From: an uncultured Sphingomonadaceae bacterium
Lineage (GTDB): Bacteria > Pseudomonadota > Alphaproteobacteria > Sphingomonadales > Sphingomonadaceae
Reading direction: 5' to 3'
Assembly: GCA_947258815.1 (NCBI GenBank)
Contig: CAMYJW010000010.1
Location: 1-64,000, forward strand
DNA length: 64,000 nucleotides
Each line of letters begins with the position of its first letter. Positions within the stretch are counted from its first letter, which is position 1. This document shows positions 1-8,390 of the stretch, piece by piece. The position numbers and the translations under genes were made by a program. The notes below the pieces were generated by a model. That model worked only from the letters and a program-made list of their open reading frames with translations. It ran no database searches and had not been told where the DNA came from.

Positions 1-111
1 AGCCCCGACTTCAACCCGATCGAGAAGGCGTTCTCCCGGCTCAAAGCCATGCTCCGAAAGATCGGCGAATGCGCCAATTACTTCAGTTCCTGCGGATATG
101 ACCCGGAATGA
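1..111 (+). CDS. IS630-family transposase, C-terminal end (cut by window edge)
   Basis: Frame 1 is open from the first base and encodes 36 residues before a TGA stop at 109-111. It begins SPDFNPIEKAFSRLK, the conserved DDE-domain tail (the last catalytic Glu is in NPIEKAFS) of IS630-family transposases, and ends with a CGYDPE-like tail common in this family. The rest of the gene lies outside the window. Three bases after the stop is a sequence that looks like the right terminal inverted repeat of the element, ending in the TA expected of IS630 insertion sites. Confidence 0.85.
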   Translation, partial: SPDFNPIEKAFSRLKAMLRKIGECANYFSSCGYDPE

Positions 112-113
112 TC

Positions 114-126
114 GAAAAACGCTCTA
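114..126. repeat. right terminal inverted repeat of the IS630-family element
   Basis: GAAAAACGCTCTA directly follows the transposase stop codon and ends in TA, the target duplicated by IS630/Tc1-type elements. The same end, with one base changed, bounds the MITE at 38178-38279. A degenerate second copy, GGAAAAAACGCTC, lies at 140-152. Confidence 0.6.
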
Positions 127-155
127 AACAAAAAATCCCGGAAAAAACGCTCCGC

Positions 156-473
156 TCAGTCTTCCTGAGCAAGCGTGACCCGGCAGCCTGCAAGATCGGC
201 TGTCATCGGAATCTGGCACGACAGGCGCGAATTTTCATCGCGGTGATCGGAACTGTCGAGCAGATCGTTTTCGTCTTCGGTCATTTCAGGCAGCTTGTCC
301 TTGAACGAAGGTTCGATGTGCACATGGCAGGTCGCGCAAGAGCAGCAGCCGCCGCACAGCGCCAGCAGCTCGTCAAAGCCATTGTCGCGGATGACTTCCA
401 TCAGCGAACGGCCTTCTTCCGCCTCAACGCCTTTTTCCTCGCCCGCCTGATTAATGACTGTGATAGTAGGCAT
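156..473 (-). CDS. 2Fe-2S ferredoxin, adrenodoxin/putidaredoxin type
   Basis: This 105-residue cytoplasmic electron carrier has the vertebrate-type ferredoxin pattern C-x5-C-x2-C at residues 40, 46 and 49 (LCGGCCSCATC), with the fourth ligand at Cys86. Two further cysteines, 43 and 44, sit inside the cluster loop. The start is the ATG at 473, preceded by AAGGGAT at a good distance; an earlier in-frame start would add ten residues unlike the family. Such ferredoxins pass electrons from an NADH reductase to P450s or dioxygenases, or act in Fe-S assembly. It is not adjacent to a reductase; a CYP153-like P450 lies at 27.7 kb. The partner is unknown. Confidence 0.9.
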   Translation of the reverse strand: MPTITVINQAGEEKGVEAEEGRSLMEVIRDNGFDELLALCGGCCSCATCHVHIEPSFKDKLPEMTEDENDLLDSSDHRDENSRLSCQIPMTADLAGCRVTLAQED

Positions 474-544
474 TTTCGAATATCCCTTCCGAGTGTTCGC
501 CATAGTCCGCTTTTGCGCGGTATGCGGCTTTGGCGGGGCTGCTA

Positions 545-1201
545 ATGACTGAGATCAACTTTTGCAAGGTTATACGTCGCCACATGGGACTGGACGCATC
601 AACGCTGCGCAACGCACTGGACGCCATAGCCGCGCAGGAGCCGCGCTTTGCCGGCGCACTGCAAGCCGCGGGTTATCCCGAGCCGCGCTCTCGCCCCACC
701 GGCTATACCACGCTGCTGCGCACCATCGTCGGCCAGCAGGTCAGCGTCGCCGCCGCCGCTTCGGTTTGGGCCAAGCTGGAAGCGCATCTTGGCGAAAACA
801 TTCCCGCAGACCGGCTGATCGCGGCGGAGTTTGACGATCTGCGCGCCTGCGGTCTTTCCCGCCAGAAACAGGGCTATGCGCGCTCTTTATGCGAAATGGT
901 GGCTTCGGGCGCGCTCGATCTCGATGCGCTGCCCGATGACGATGAAGCCGCGGTTGCACAACTGACGCAGATAAAGGGCATCGGGCGCTGGTCCGCCGAA
1001 GTCTATCTGCTGTTTGCCGAAGGCCGACCGGACATCTGGCCCGCAGGCGATCTTGCTGTGCAGGCCGGGTTGCACAAGATACTGGATCTGCCCGAACGCC
1101 CCGCCGAAAAGGCAACGCGCACCCTTGCCGATCCATGGCGCCCCCATCGCGGATCGGTCGCGATCTTCACCTGGCATGTTTACAATAACCCCGCGCTTTA
1201 G
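545..1201 (+). CDS. DNA-3-methyladenine glycosylase II-like (HhH-GPD) enzyme
   Basis: A protein of 218 residues of the endonuclease III/AlkA superfamily, which removes alkylated bases in base-excision repair. The helix-hairpin-helix is at about 143-152 (IKGIGRWSAE) and the catalytic aspartate of the GPD motif is at about 169 (PAGDLAVQ). No Fe-S cysteine cluster follows, which favours an AlkA-like rather than Nth/MutY-like enzyme. I chose the ATG at 545 because GGCGGGG precedes it; an ATG at 584 would give a 205-residue protein that matches the family's usual N-terminus better. It diverges from the ferredoxin across about 70 bp. Confidence 0.82.
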   Translation: MTEINFCKVIRRHMGLDASTLRNALDAIAAQEPRFAGALQAAGYPEPRSRPTGYTTLLRTIVGQQVSVAAAASVWAKLEAHLGENIPADRLIAAEFDDLRACGLSRQKQGYARSLCEMVASGALDLDALPDDDEAAVAQLTQIKGIGRWSAEVYLLFAEGRPDIWPAGDLAVQAGLHKILDLPERPAEKATRTLADPWRPHRGSVAIFTWHVYNNPAL

Positions 1202-1240
1202 GTCCGATCGACATTTAACACAGCCAGATCATGGCGTCAG

Positions 1241-1645
1241 CTAGGCCGTGTTGACAAAAGACTTCCGGCATAGGCGGGCGGCGGCGAGGTTGAGGAAGCT
1301 CTCGAAGGAGAAGGCGGTCTTGTCGTAGCGGGTTGCGATGCGGCGCTGTTGTTTCAGCTTGCCGAACATGCGCTCGACACGGTTGCGGTCGCGATCGCGG
1401 CGATAGTCGGGATGCTCTGGCACCTTGCGGTTCGATTTTGGCGGAATGATTGGCAGGATACCCCGGATCAGCAGGGTTTCGCGGAAGCGATCACCGTCAT
1501 AGCCCTTGTCTGCCAGCAGTGCCTTGGGCGTGGCGACGGGGATTTGCATCAATGGCTCGGCGGCGATGTAATCGGATGCCTCCCCGCCCGTCAGGATGAA
1601 GCCGACAGGCAGTCCCTGATTGTCGCAGCGGGCGTGGATTTTGCT
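1241..1645 (-). pseudogene. IS5-family transposase, truncated C-terminal fragment
   Basis: The reverse strand encodes a DDE transposase C-terminus of IS5/IS427 type: LTGGEASDYIAAE, LLADKGYDGD, IPPKSNRK, then NRVERMFGKLKQQRRIATRYDK (cut here as separate motifs) and a terminal KSFVNTA. The frame is open downstream of about 1645 (SKIHARCDNQG), but a TGA lies just upstream and the DNA further up does not encode the N-terminal half in any frame. The element is therefore 5'-truncated. The presumed terminal repeat GGCCGTGTTGACAAA is at 1244-1258, beside the TAG stop. Confidence 0.75.
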
Positions 1646-1929
1646 CGTAAACGCTTGTCACGCGCGGACAGAATGTCGGTGGCGGCGCAATCGAGAGCGC
1701 TGGCACCAATCGCGGCGAGACACGAAGACCCGTCCTGCAAGCCGAAGACATTCGGGCAATCGGTAATGGTAGACAGATCATCAAAGTAGCTGGACTGCCC
1801 CAGCTTATCGTCTGCGACATGCTGCCATTCTACGCCGTGTCGCCGTGGGGATCGCAATTGAGCGACGTTCGCGAATTGCATCAGAATGCCACCATTTGAA
1901 ATCGGCAAATTTGCATGAGCGGCGCACGA

Positions 1930-2368
1930 CATAGTAAACTGGACGTAGGTGCCGGAAAAACAACCAGGATGTGTGGTGGTGTTTTTCCCAGAAACGGCAG
2001 CAAGCCGTCATATCCAAAACCCGTGTCTTGAACGATTTGCCGCTGCATGCGGCAGAAGGGTTTTGGGTGGCATTACTGGACCAACATGATTTCGAAAGAT
2101 ACCGGCAGTACGTTGCCGAAATCGATAGCCTGACATGGCGACCGTCCCGATCTCGCCGAATATGATAGCCGAGAAACTCGAACCCTGCCGAGACTGGCGG
2201 GATTTCATGCCGAAGATCAAATGACCCCGCCCGGTGGCCGGTGAAGTACTCGACCAGAGAGTTATGGGCAGTTGCGGTTGGCCTGGTTCGGTGGTGATGT
2301 AAGCCCAAAGGGCCTTCAGCAAATTCATCAGGAATTGTCCTTACCGCTTCGCCGGTCAATTTCATCAT
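1930..2368 (-). pseudogene. decayed fragment, possibly of a reverse-transcriptase-like protein
   Basis: A reverse-strand frame reads through a segment containing FEFLGYHIRRDRDG followed by VRLSISAT. This resembles the FLGY(R/H)I box and following basic segment found near the C-terminus of some bacterial reverse-transcriptase-like proteins. The reading changes character on both sides, no complete domain can be assembled, and neighbouring frames overlap, so I treat it as decayed mobile DNA. The family assignment is from memory of the motif and is weak. Confidence 0.3.
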
Positions 2369-2672
2369 TAAGCTGTCTGATCTTTGCTATCGATGCATCC
2401 ATCTCTTTGCGCAAAGCTTCCAATTGCTCCTCGTTCGCTCGTGCTTCAGCCTCTTCTGCATTCATTTTCCGATTCTCAGCCTCGGCCTCCCCAACGAGCT
2501 GCCGAAGTTCATGTAGATCGCGCTCACGAGACAGCGGATCATCCGCAGGGCCAGCATAGTCACCTTCCGTACCGCCACCTTCTCGAACACGCCTGGCAGT
2601 CGAAGAAGGAAACAAAGTGGCGAAAACGGATAGGCATATGAGGCGGCCACTCCCGACCTGCGCAAAAAGCAC
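2328..2672 (-). CDS. hypothetical small protein with N-terminal hydrophobic segment and coiled coil
   Basis: The reverse-strand frame gives about 114 residues. A short hydrophobic stretch (FVLFAQVGSGRLICLSVFATLF) comes first, then a polar linker, then a long Glu/Lys/Ala/Arg-rich region (residues about 55-105, e.g. ELRQLVGEAEAENRK) that should form a coiled coil. No family is recognised. The start is uncertain: GTG at 2672 or TTG at 2699, neither with a clear ribosome site. It overlaps the decayed fragment downstream by some 40 bp and lies between mobile-element debris and tRNA-Lys, so it may itself be accessory DNA. Confidence 0.3.
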   Translation of the reverse strand: MLFAQVGSGRLICLSVFATLFPSSTARRVREGGGTEGDYAGPADDPLSRERDLHELRQLVGEAEAENRKMNAEEAEARANEEQLEALRKEMDASIAKIRQLNDEIDRRSGKDNS

Positions 2673-2781
2673 GAACCGGACACTTCGCCGCCAATCCAAT
2701 CCGGCTGATTGCTATCTGATTGCTACGCCCACCCCACCCTCTAAGAGGGCGACGATCCATCTGTCTAAGTGATTGAAAATA

Positions 2782-2857
2782 TGGTGAGCCCTGCTGGGTT
2801 CGAACCAGCGACCTACTGATTAAAAGTCAGTTGCTCTACCGACTGAGCTAAGGGCCC
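2782..2857 (-). tRNA. tRNA-Lys (anticodon UUU)
   Basis: The reverse strand folds into a 76-nt cloverleaf with encoded CCA. The acceptor arms are GGGCCCT and AGGGCTC, the D-arm begins TAGCTCAG, the anticodon arm is CTGACTTTTAATCAG with TTT in the loop, and the T-arm contains GGTTCGAACC. The 3' end points toward the mobile-element debris at 1.2-2.4 kb, the usual polarity for islands inserted at a tRNA. I found no direct repeat of the tRNA 3' end. Confidence 0.97.
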
Positions 2858-2884
2858 CAAACACGGATCGCGTTTGCGAGCGGT

Positions 2885-3382
2885 TCACCTAGGCATCCGA
2901 AGGTGCCGGGTCAAGCGTGAGGTTAGGTGACGGATGGAAAGGCCGGTGACCGGATCGCGCCAGTTGGGCGCGATGGCGAGTGCCGGGTGCAGCACGAAAT
3001 CTCGCTCACGCAAGGCAACATGCGGAATTATGAGGCTTTTTGAAGCCCATGGCCCGCCGCTCCACAGCGCGATATCGATATCGAGAACGCGCGCGCGCCA
3101 GTGCAGACCGGCACGCTTTCGACCGAATTTTCGTTCAATCTTCTGAACCCGGGCAAGGACCGCAGGTGGTTTCTTGCTGGTGCGCACCACAACCGCAGCA
3201 TTGGCGAAGCGGCGGCGCGACGGGCCAAGCGGCGCGCTGCTGATGATTGGCGACGTCCGCTCAACCTTCAAACCCTTGCGATCGAGCCTGACCATTGCCG
3301 CGCGCACCACATCGCGCGGCGATCCATATCGGGGATGACGCACATTCGATCCGAGAGCCAGAAGATAGCGATGTTTGGGCAT
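2885..3382 (-). CDS. folK: 2-amino-4-hydroxy-6-hydroxymethyldihydropteridine pyrophosphokinase
   Basis: A 165-residue HPPK, the cytoplasmic folate-biosynthesis enzyme that transfers pyrophosphate from ATP to 6-hydroxymethyl-7,8-dihydropterin. It has the N-terminal LALGSN motif (about 7-12), the metal-binding RVLDIDIALW segment, and the IPHVALRERDFVLHP signature in the C-terminal third. The chosen ATG at 3382 lies two bases after the stop of the upstream amidase gene and gives the usual family length; a longer reading overlaps the amidase out of frame and is not supported. Confidence 0.93.
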   Translation of the reverse strand: MPKHRYLLALGSNVRHPRYGSPRDVVRAAMVRLDRKGLKVERTSPIISSAPLGPSRRRFANAAVVVRTSKKPPAVLARVQKIERKFGRKRAGLHWRARVLDIDIALWSGGPWASKSLIIPHVALRERDFVLHPALAIAPNWRDPVTGLSIRHLTSRLTRHLRMPR

Positions 3383-3384
3383 GC

Positions 3385-4236
3385 TCAGATATCCTGACAG
3401 ATGCGCGCGTAAAGCTCCGGTCGGCGATCGCGGAAAAATCCCATGCCCGCGCGGTGCCGGGCCGCCTTGTCGAGATCGAGCCGCGCCAGCAGAACCGCGC
3501 TTTCGCCTGCGCCAGAATCCGCGACCAGATCGCCCCATTCATCGCAGATGAAGCTGTGCCCATAGAACGCCTGCCCGTCTTCCGTGCCGATCCGGTTCGC
3601 TGCGACGATCGGCATACAGTTTGACACAGCATGCCCGATCATCGCGCGGCGCCACATCCGGCTGGTATCGAGATCGGCATCGTAAGGCTCGCTGCCGATC
3701 GCGGTGGGATAGAGCAAAAGCTGCGCCCCCATCAGCGCCATCACCCGCGCGCATTCGGGATACCACTGATCCCAGCAGATCCCGACACCGATCGTGGTTC
3801 CGGCCACATCCCACACCTTGAAACCCGCATTGCCGGGGCGAAAATAGAACTTCTCTTCGTAGCCTGGCCCGTCGGGAATATGCGCCTTGCGATAGACGCC
3901 AAGGATTTCCCCCGCTTCGTCGATCATCGCCAGCGAATTATAATAGTGCTGGCCGTCGCGCTCAAAAAAACTGGTTGGAATCGCGACATTCAGCCGGGCT
4001 GCAAGCGCCTGCATGGCGATGACCGAGGGATGTTCGCCCACCGGACGCGCCAGCGCGAAAAGCGCTTCATCCTCAACCTTGCAGAAATACGGCCCGGCAA
4101 ACAGCTCTGGCGGGAGAACGATCCGGGCGCCCTGCTCCACCGCCTGTTCAACCAGCGCCGAAACGGCGGCGATGTTGTCTGCCTCGTCAGGCTGATCAAG
4201 CGCGAGTTGCAGCGCGGCGACGGTGATGCTGGCCAT
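3385..4236 (-). CDS. aguB: carbon-nitrogen hydrolase, N-carbamoylputrescine amidase type
   Basis: A 283-residue nitrilase-superfamily amidase. The Glu-Lys-Cys triad is visible at E44 (PPELF), K117 (YRKAHIP) and C154 (GICWDQWYPE). The motifs LPPELFAGPYF, RKAHIPDGPGYEEKFYF and GSEPYDADLDTSRMW match N-carbamoylputrescine amidases, which hydrolyse N-carbamoylputrescine to putrescine, CO2 and ammonia in the arginine-decarboxylase route of polyamine synthesis. No agmatine deiminase is in the window. folK starts two bases after the stop, so the two are probably co-transcribed. Confidence 0.9.
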   Translation of the reverse strand: MASITVAALQLALDQPDEADNIAAVSALVEQAVEQGARIVLPPELFAGPYFCKVEDEALFALARPVGEHPSVIAMQALAARLNVAIPTSFFERDGQHYYNSLAMIDEAGEILGVYRKAHIPDGPGYEEKFYFRPGNAGFKVWDVAGTTIGVGICWDQWYPECARVMALMGAQLLLYPTAIGSEPYDADLDTSRMWRRAMIGHAVSNCMPIVAANRIGTEDGQAFYGHSFICDEWGDLVADSGAGESAVLLARLDLDKAARHRAGMGFFRDRRPELYARICQDI

Positions 4237-4248
4237 GCGGCCCGCTTA

Positions 4249-5076
4249 TCAGGTTCGCTTGCGGAACAGCAAGGTCATCCGGTCACTCTCACCAATGGGC
4301 CGCAATTCCTCGCGCTTGGACCGCATAACCGGAGGCAGTTCCCATACGCCATCTTTGTGATCCGCACTGTCGCGCGCATTGGCGTTGACTTCGCTGGTCG
4401 CGACCAGTTCGAAGCCATGCGCTTCGATCAGGCCGATCACGTCTTTCTGGCGCATGTAGCCCTTGTGGCCGTTGGCATATGTTCCGTCTGCCCAGGGCCT
4501 TGCGCGATGCTGGACGATGCCCAGCATGCCATCGTCGTTCAGCAGCGCGTGAAGGCGGCTGAGCTCGGCATGCATCAGGCCGAAACGATGCAGGTTATGC
4601 ATTTCGCGGAAGATCAGCACGCGATCGACGGTGCCGTTCATTGCATCGGTAAGCTGATCGGCATTGTAAGCCTCTATCTTCGCGCCGGTCAGTTTCCATT
4701 CCGCGGCCTTGGCGGGAAATTTCTCACGCAGGCCACCCAGGTAATCGGCCAGCCGCTTTGGCGTGGCTGGCGTTATCGCCGGGTTGAGGCCGATATAGCG
4801 CCCCTCGCTTCCCAGATAAGGCACCAGAACGCGCGTGTACCAGCCAGAAGATGGCATATAGTCCACCACCGTCATGCCCGGCTTGACCTTGAAGAACCCA
4901 AGCGTTTCTGCCGGATTGCGAAAACTGTCTCGCGCGCGGTCCTTATCCCGGCGGGCGTTGGCCAGGGCTGACTGCATCGCCGTTTCGATCCGGGAATCGA
5001 CAGCCTTTTCATGGTGGCCGGCATGGGCCGGAACAGCCATCGCCAGAGCGGCAACGATCGGAATGAATTTGCGCAT
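4249..5076 (-). CDS. exported class I SAM-dependent methyltransferase-like protein
   Basis: The protein is 275 residues. The first 19 residues (MRKFIPIVAALAMAVPAHA) form a clear Sec signal peptide, and the mature part has a Rossmann methyltransferase core: GMTVVDYMPSSGWYTRVL around residues 65-85 is the SAM-loop region and RVLIFREMHNL near 150 resembles motif IV. It belongs to a family of predicted periplasmic methyltransferases seen in sphingomonads. Since SAM is not expected in the periplasm, the real activity is unclear. It diverges from msrA and sits 12 bp upstream of aguB. Confidence 0.75.
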   Translation of the reverse strand: MRKFIPIVAALAMAVPAHAGHHEKAVDSRIETAMQSALANARRDKDRARDSFRNPAETLGFFKVKPGMTVVDYMPSSGWYTRVLVPYLGSEGRYIGLNPAITPATPKRLADYLGGLREKFPAKAAEWKLTGAKIEAYNADQLTDAMNGTVDRVLIFREMHNLHRFGLMHAELSRLHALLNDDGMLGIVQHRARPWADGTYANGHKGYMRQKDVIGLIEAHGFELVATSEVNANARDSADHKDGVWELPPVMRSKREELRPIGESDRMTLLFRKRT

Positions 5077-5165
5077 GATCGGTTCTCCCAGAATGGATCA
5101 AAATTGACCGGGCGATGACAAGTGCCGGAAGCCGCCCTATCTCTGAGGCAAGGAGTATCGGACTT

Positions 5166-5699
5166 ATGGATGACAAGGCAACGGCAATTATCGCCGGCGG
5201 GTGCTTCTGGTGCACCGAAGCGGTGTTTCGCGATGTGATCGGGGTGAGCGAGGTCGAAAGCGGCTACATCGGCGGCCAGACCGACAACCCGACTTATCGC
5301 GAAATCTGCACTGGCACGACCGGCCATGCCGAAGCGATTCGGGTGACATTCGCTCCCGAAACGATCAGCCTGGCTGAAATTCTTGACGTGTTCATGGGCA
5401 CGCACGATCCCACCCAGCTTAATCGCCAGGGCAACGATATCGGAACGCAATACCGGTCCGCGATATTTCCGCTGGACGATGAACAGCGCCGCGAAGCCGA
5501 GGCCGCGATCACGCGCGCCAACGCCGAACATGGCGGACGCGTGGTCACCACAATCGAAGGCCCCGCCACATGGTATCCGGCGGAAGACTATCATCAGGAA
5601 TACTGGGAAGGCGAAGGCCAGCGCAATCCATATTGCCTGGCGGTGATCCCGCCCAAGTTGCAAAAACTCAGAAAGAGTTTTGCCCAAAAGGTAAAGTAA
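5166..5699 (+). CDS. msrA: peptide methionine-S-sulfoxide reductase
   Basis: A 177-residue MsrA that reduces S-methionine sulfoxide in proteins. The N-terminal GGCFWC motif carries the catalytic Cys13, and GYIGGQTDNPTY and GHAEAIRVTF are family signatures. The ATG at 5166 follows AAGGAGTATCGGACTT, a good ribosome site, and places GCFWC at the usual distance from the N-terminus. No signal peptide is present, so the enzyme is cytoplasmic. No C-terminal recycling cysteines are visible (the tail reads LQKLRKSFAQKVK). Confidence 0.95.
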   Translation: MDDKATAIIAGGCFWCTEAVFRDVIGVSEVESGYIGGQTDNPTYREICTGTTGHAEAIRVTFAPETISLAEILDVFMGTHDPTQLNRQGNDIGTQYRSAIFPLDDEQRREAEAAITRANAEHGGRVVTTIEGPATWYPAEDYHQEYWEGEGQRNPYCLAVIPPKLQKLRKSFAQKVK

Positions 5700-5715
5700 G
5701 CTTGAGGTTTTGAGA

Positions 5716-6966
5716 TCAGCCCGCGCCTGCGCTTGCAGGCGATGGTAAACACGCGATTAAGAACCCGTCCATGCCGCCATGTTCCGCCAGCATCGCAGGA
5801 TCGGTGCGCAACCACCCTTGCGGAGACGGCGCAACAGGAGCGGGCAGACAATCCTGCGCAACGGGCAGCGCGGTAACGCCCAGCCGCGCGATCTGGTCCT
5901 CGCCTTCCTCCCGCTCAAGCGAGCAGACGGCATAGACCAGCCGGCCTTGCGGTGTCAGCCAGCCCAGCGCACGATCCAGCAGCGCGGCCTGAAGCGCTGC
6001 CATCTCTTCAATCTGGCGCGGACCGATCCGATGCAACACATCGGGATGACGACGGCAGGTTCCGGTGGCGGTGCACGGCGCATCAAGCAAGATCGCATCG
6101 AACGGCGCATCGGGCTGCCATTCCAGCGCGTTGGCCACGATCATTTCGGCATCAAGCCCGGTGCGCGCAAGGTTTTGCCCCAGCCGCTCCATGCGTCTGC
6201 CGCTGATATCAAGCGCGGTCACGTCCCATCCCGCCGCCGCCAGTTGCAGCGTCTTGCCACCCGGCGCGGCACACAGATCGAGCACCCGCCTGCCCTGCCC
6301 GGCGCCCAGCATACGGGCGGGCAGACTGGCGGCAATATCCTGCACCCACCATGCGCCATCCGCAAACCCGTCAAGCGTTTCCACCGCCGATCCGCGCGCC
6401 AGCCGAATATGTCCGGGCATCAGCGAAACCCCGCCAAGGCGCGCCGCCCAGTCGTCGGTCTCGCCGGCATCGCGCAACGTCAGATCAAGCGGCGGGGGAT
6501 TGGCCAGCGCAGCGCGGATCGCCTTTCCCCGCTCACCCCAGCGCGCCGCAACCGGCTCTGGCAAAGTTGGCGCATCGGGAAGCGAAACCGCGCGTTTGGT
6601 CAGCGCCGAAAACACGCCATGCGCCAGCCGCCTTGGCCCGCCCGCAAGCAACGGCAGCCCGGTTGCGATGACAGCATGGGGCGGCGTATCGAAGCGCAGC
6701 CATTGCGCCAGCATGATCGCCAGCACCATCCGCGCCTTGGCATCGTCTGGCAGATTGCGCTTCGTAGCGCTGTCAATCAGGCCATCGAGATCGACTTTCC
6801 AGCGCAACACCTCTGAGGCAATTGCCAGCGCCAGCGCCTTGTCCGCCGCAGAGCGCACTCTGCGCGAAGCCGCACCCGCACACTGATCGAGCGTTTCGCC
6901 ACGGCGCAGCACCGCATCAAGCATCGTCAAGGCAGCGCGGCGAGCGGGAAGACCGGGAATATCCAT
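5716..6966 (-). CDS. rsmB: 16S rRNA (cytosine-5) methyltransferase, RsmB/NOL1/Nop2/Sun type
   Basis: The 416-residue protein has two domains: an N-terminal NusB-like RNA-binding helical domain (about 1-130) and a C-terminal SAM methyltransferase. The SAM loop is DLCAAPGGKT (230-239). The two family cysteines are C298 in DAPCTATGTCRRHPD and C348 in AVCSLE; one forms the covalent RNA adduct and the other assists release. The architecture matches RsmB, which methylates C967 of 16S rRNA. The gene converges with msrA and diverges from the DUF1674 gene. Confidence 0.88.
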   Translation of the reverse strand: MDIPGLPARRAALTMLDAVLRRGETLDQCAGAASRRVRSAADKALALAIASEVLRWKVDLDGLIDSATKRNLPDDAKARMVLAIMLAQWLRFDTPPHAVIATGLPLLAGGPRRLAHGVFSALTKRAVSLPDAPTLPEPVAARWGERGKAIRAALANPPPLDLTLRDAGETDDWAARLGGVSLMPGHIRLARGSAVETLDGFADGAWWVQDIAASLPARMLGAGQGRRVLDLCAAPGGKTLQLAAAGWDVTALDISGRRMERLGQNLARTGLDAEMIVANALEWQPDAPFDAILLDAPCTATGTCRRHPDVLHRIGPRQIEEMAALQAALLDRALGWLTPQGRLVYAVCSLEREEGEDQIARLGVTALPVAQDCLPAPVAPSPQGWLRTDPAMLAEHGGMDGFLIACLPSPASAGAG

Positions 6967-7021
6967 CGCGCAGCCCTTAGGAGAGATTGCAAAGAAGGGC
7001 CAGCAGAGCCATTATAGGCGC

Positions 7022-7198
7022 ATGACCAAGCGAGCGACCAAACGCCCCGAAGGCTTCAAAAAGCCCGCCCACTGGAGCGACGCCCCCGCGCCCGCGCCCG
7101 ACGCGGCCACCCACGGGGACAGCAAAAGCGATCCCGACGGCCTTTCACCGACACGCTATGGCGACTGGGTGCGCAACGGCATCGCGGTGGATTTCTAG
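7022..7198 (+). CDS. DUF1674 protein, SDHAF4-like
   Basis: A short gene of 58 residues starting at ATG 7022 and ending at TAG 7196-7198. The protein begins MTKRATKRPEGFKKP and ends PTRYGDWVRNGIAVDF. The C-terminal PTRYGDW..G...DF motif is the signature of DUF1674, which includes the mitochondrial succinate dehydrogenase assembly factor SDHAF4. In alphaproteobacteria these small proteins are thought to help protect flavinylated SdhA before complex assembly. It diverges from the rsmB-type gene across 55 bp. No sdh genes are in the window. Confidence 0.88.
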   Translation: MTKRATKRPEGFKKPAHWSDAPAPAPDAATHGDSKSDPDGLSPTRYGDWVRNGIAVDF

Positions 7199-7229
7199 GC
7201 GACCCTCGACTACGATTGCAGGCTTGTGA

Positions 7230-8390
7230 CTACAATGCCGAAACCTTGCTGTGGTGTGGCCCCGTGCCGCCTTCCGGCGCGGCCAGATCGAGAACGTCGA
7301 TACCGCTGCTCTTCAGCTCGCGTTCGGTCCACAACGGATTGGCCAGCGTATGCTCGGCATCTTCATGGCCAGCCTGCCAGCGCTCGTTCATGGTCAGGCG
7401 TGAGAACTGATAATCCTTTGTGCCGCTGTCAAATTCGCCAGAGCGGTTGATCAGCAAAACCAGCGTGACCGGGCGATGCGGCCCGGCATCGTAGAGCGCC
7501 ACCATATCGGGATCATCGCGCAGTTCGGGCGGCAGCTTTTCGCGAAGCCGCGCGGCATGACCGGCAATATCGTGAAGCTGCAGATAGCGATCGGTGGTCA
7601 GGCGCGTGCGGCTGGACAGGCGGATATCCTTGTCGCGCTGCTGCACGTCGAGCAGGCTTTTGGGCATGTGGCCGCGCGCACTGAACAGGTCTATCTGGAA
7701 GATCAGCAGCGGATCCTCGCCCGGCTCTTCCAGCACATATTGAAGCGGCGTGTTCGATACCATGCCGCCATCCCAATAATGGACGCCTTTGATTTCGACA
7801 GAGGGCAGACCAGGCGGCAGTGCCGCGCTGGCCATGATATGTTCGGGCGCGATAATCTGGTGTTTGCTGTCAAAATAGGCAAAGTTTCCGCTTTCGACCT
7901 CAACGGCGCCAACGCTTACCCGCGGCCCCTTTTCATTCAGATAATCGAAATCGGCCAGATCCAGCAGGGTCTGGCGCAGCGGTGACGTATCGTAAAAGCT
8001 TGTCGGCCCCTTCCAGAAGTCAAGCGTGAACAGCTCATGCATCACCTCGAACGGCCCGCGGGGCCTGAAAAAGCCCCCAATACCGAACGCCGCCGCCTTT
8101 GCCGCAGAGATTTCGTTGGTCATCGCCCGGAACATCGGACCGTCAGATCCCGGGAAGACAACCACATCATCGGTCACCAGTTCCCAGAAGGCGCGCAGCT
8201 TGCGCTCGTGATTTTCGGGCGGATTACCGGCAAGAATCGCGGCATGGATCGCCCCGATCGAAATGCCCGCGATCCAGTCTACACCCAGACCGGCTTCAGC
8301 AAGCTTGAGATACGCCCCAGCCTGGTAAGCGCCAAGCGCTCCGCCACCTTGCAGGACCAACACTTTCTCTTCCGGTTTGGCAAAAGGCAC
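7230..8390 (-). CDS. patatin-like phospholipase, DUF3734 type
   Basis: This 386-residue predicted lipid acyl hydrolase has the patatin oxyanion glycines GGGALG (15-20), the nucleophile elbow GISIG with Ser44, and the catalytic aspartate in WDGG (D207), which together form a Ser-Asp dyad. The C-terminal part matches the DUF3734 extension of many proteobacterial patatins. The start is a GTG at 8390, chosen because AGGAG sits six bases upstream; an upstream in-frame start has no comparable site. No signal peptide is seen, so it probably acts on membrane phospholipids or storage polyester from the cytoplasm. Confidence 0.9.
   Translation of the reverse strand: MPFAKPEEKVLVLQGGGALGAYQAGAYLKLAEAGLGVDWIAGISIGAIHAAILAGNPPENHERKLRAFWELVTDDVVVFPGSDGPMFRAMTNEISAAKAAAFGIGGFFRPRGPFEVMHELFTLDFWKGPTSFYDTSPLRQTLLDLADFDYLNEKGPRVSVGAVEVESGNFAYFDSKHQIIAPEHIMASAALPPGLPSVEIKGVHYWDGGMVSNTPLQYVLEEPGEDPLLIFQIDLFSARGHMPKSLLDVQQRDKDIRLSSRTRLTTDRYLQLHDIAGHAARLREKLPPELRDDPDMVALYDAGPHRPVTLVLLINRSGEFDSGTKDYQFSRLTMNERWQAGHEDAEHTLANPLWTERELKSSGIDVLDLAAPEGGTGPHHSKVSAL

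Noticed and set aside
1497..1820. Upstream frames of the IS5 region as a frameshifted N-terminal half
   Set aside because: The translated residues do not match the IS5 N-terminal half in any frame, so truncation is more likely than a frameshift.
3631..4971. 446-residue + strand reading frame opposite the amidase and exported methyltransferase
   Set aside because: It lies antisense to two well-supported genes, shows no domain, and its composition is that of GC-rich codon shadow.
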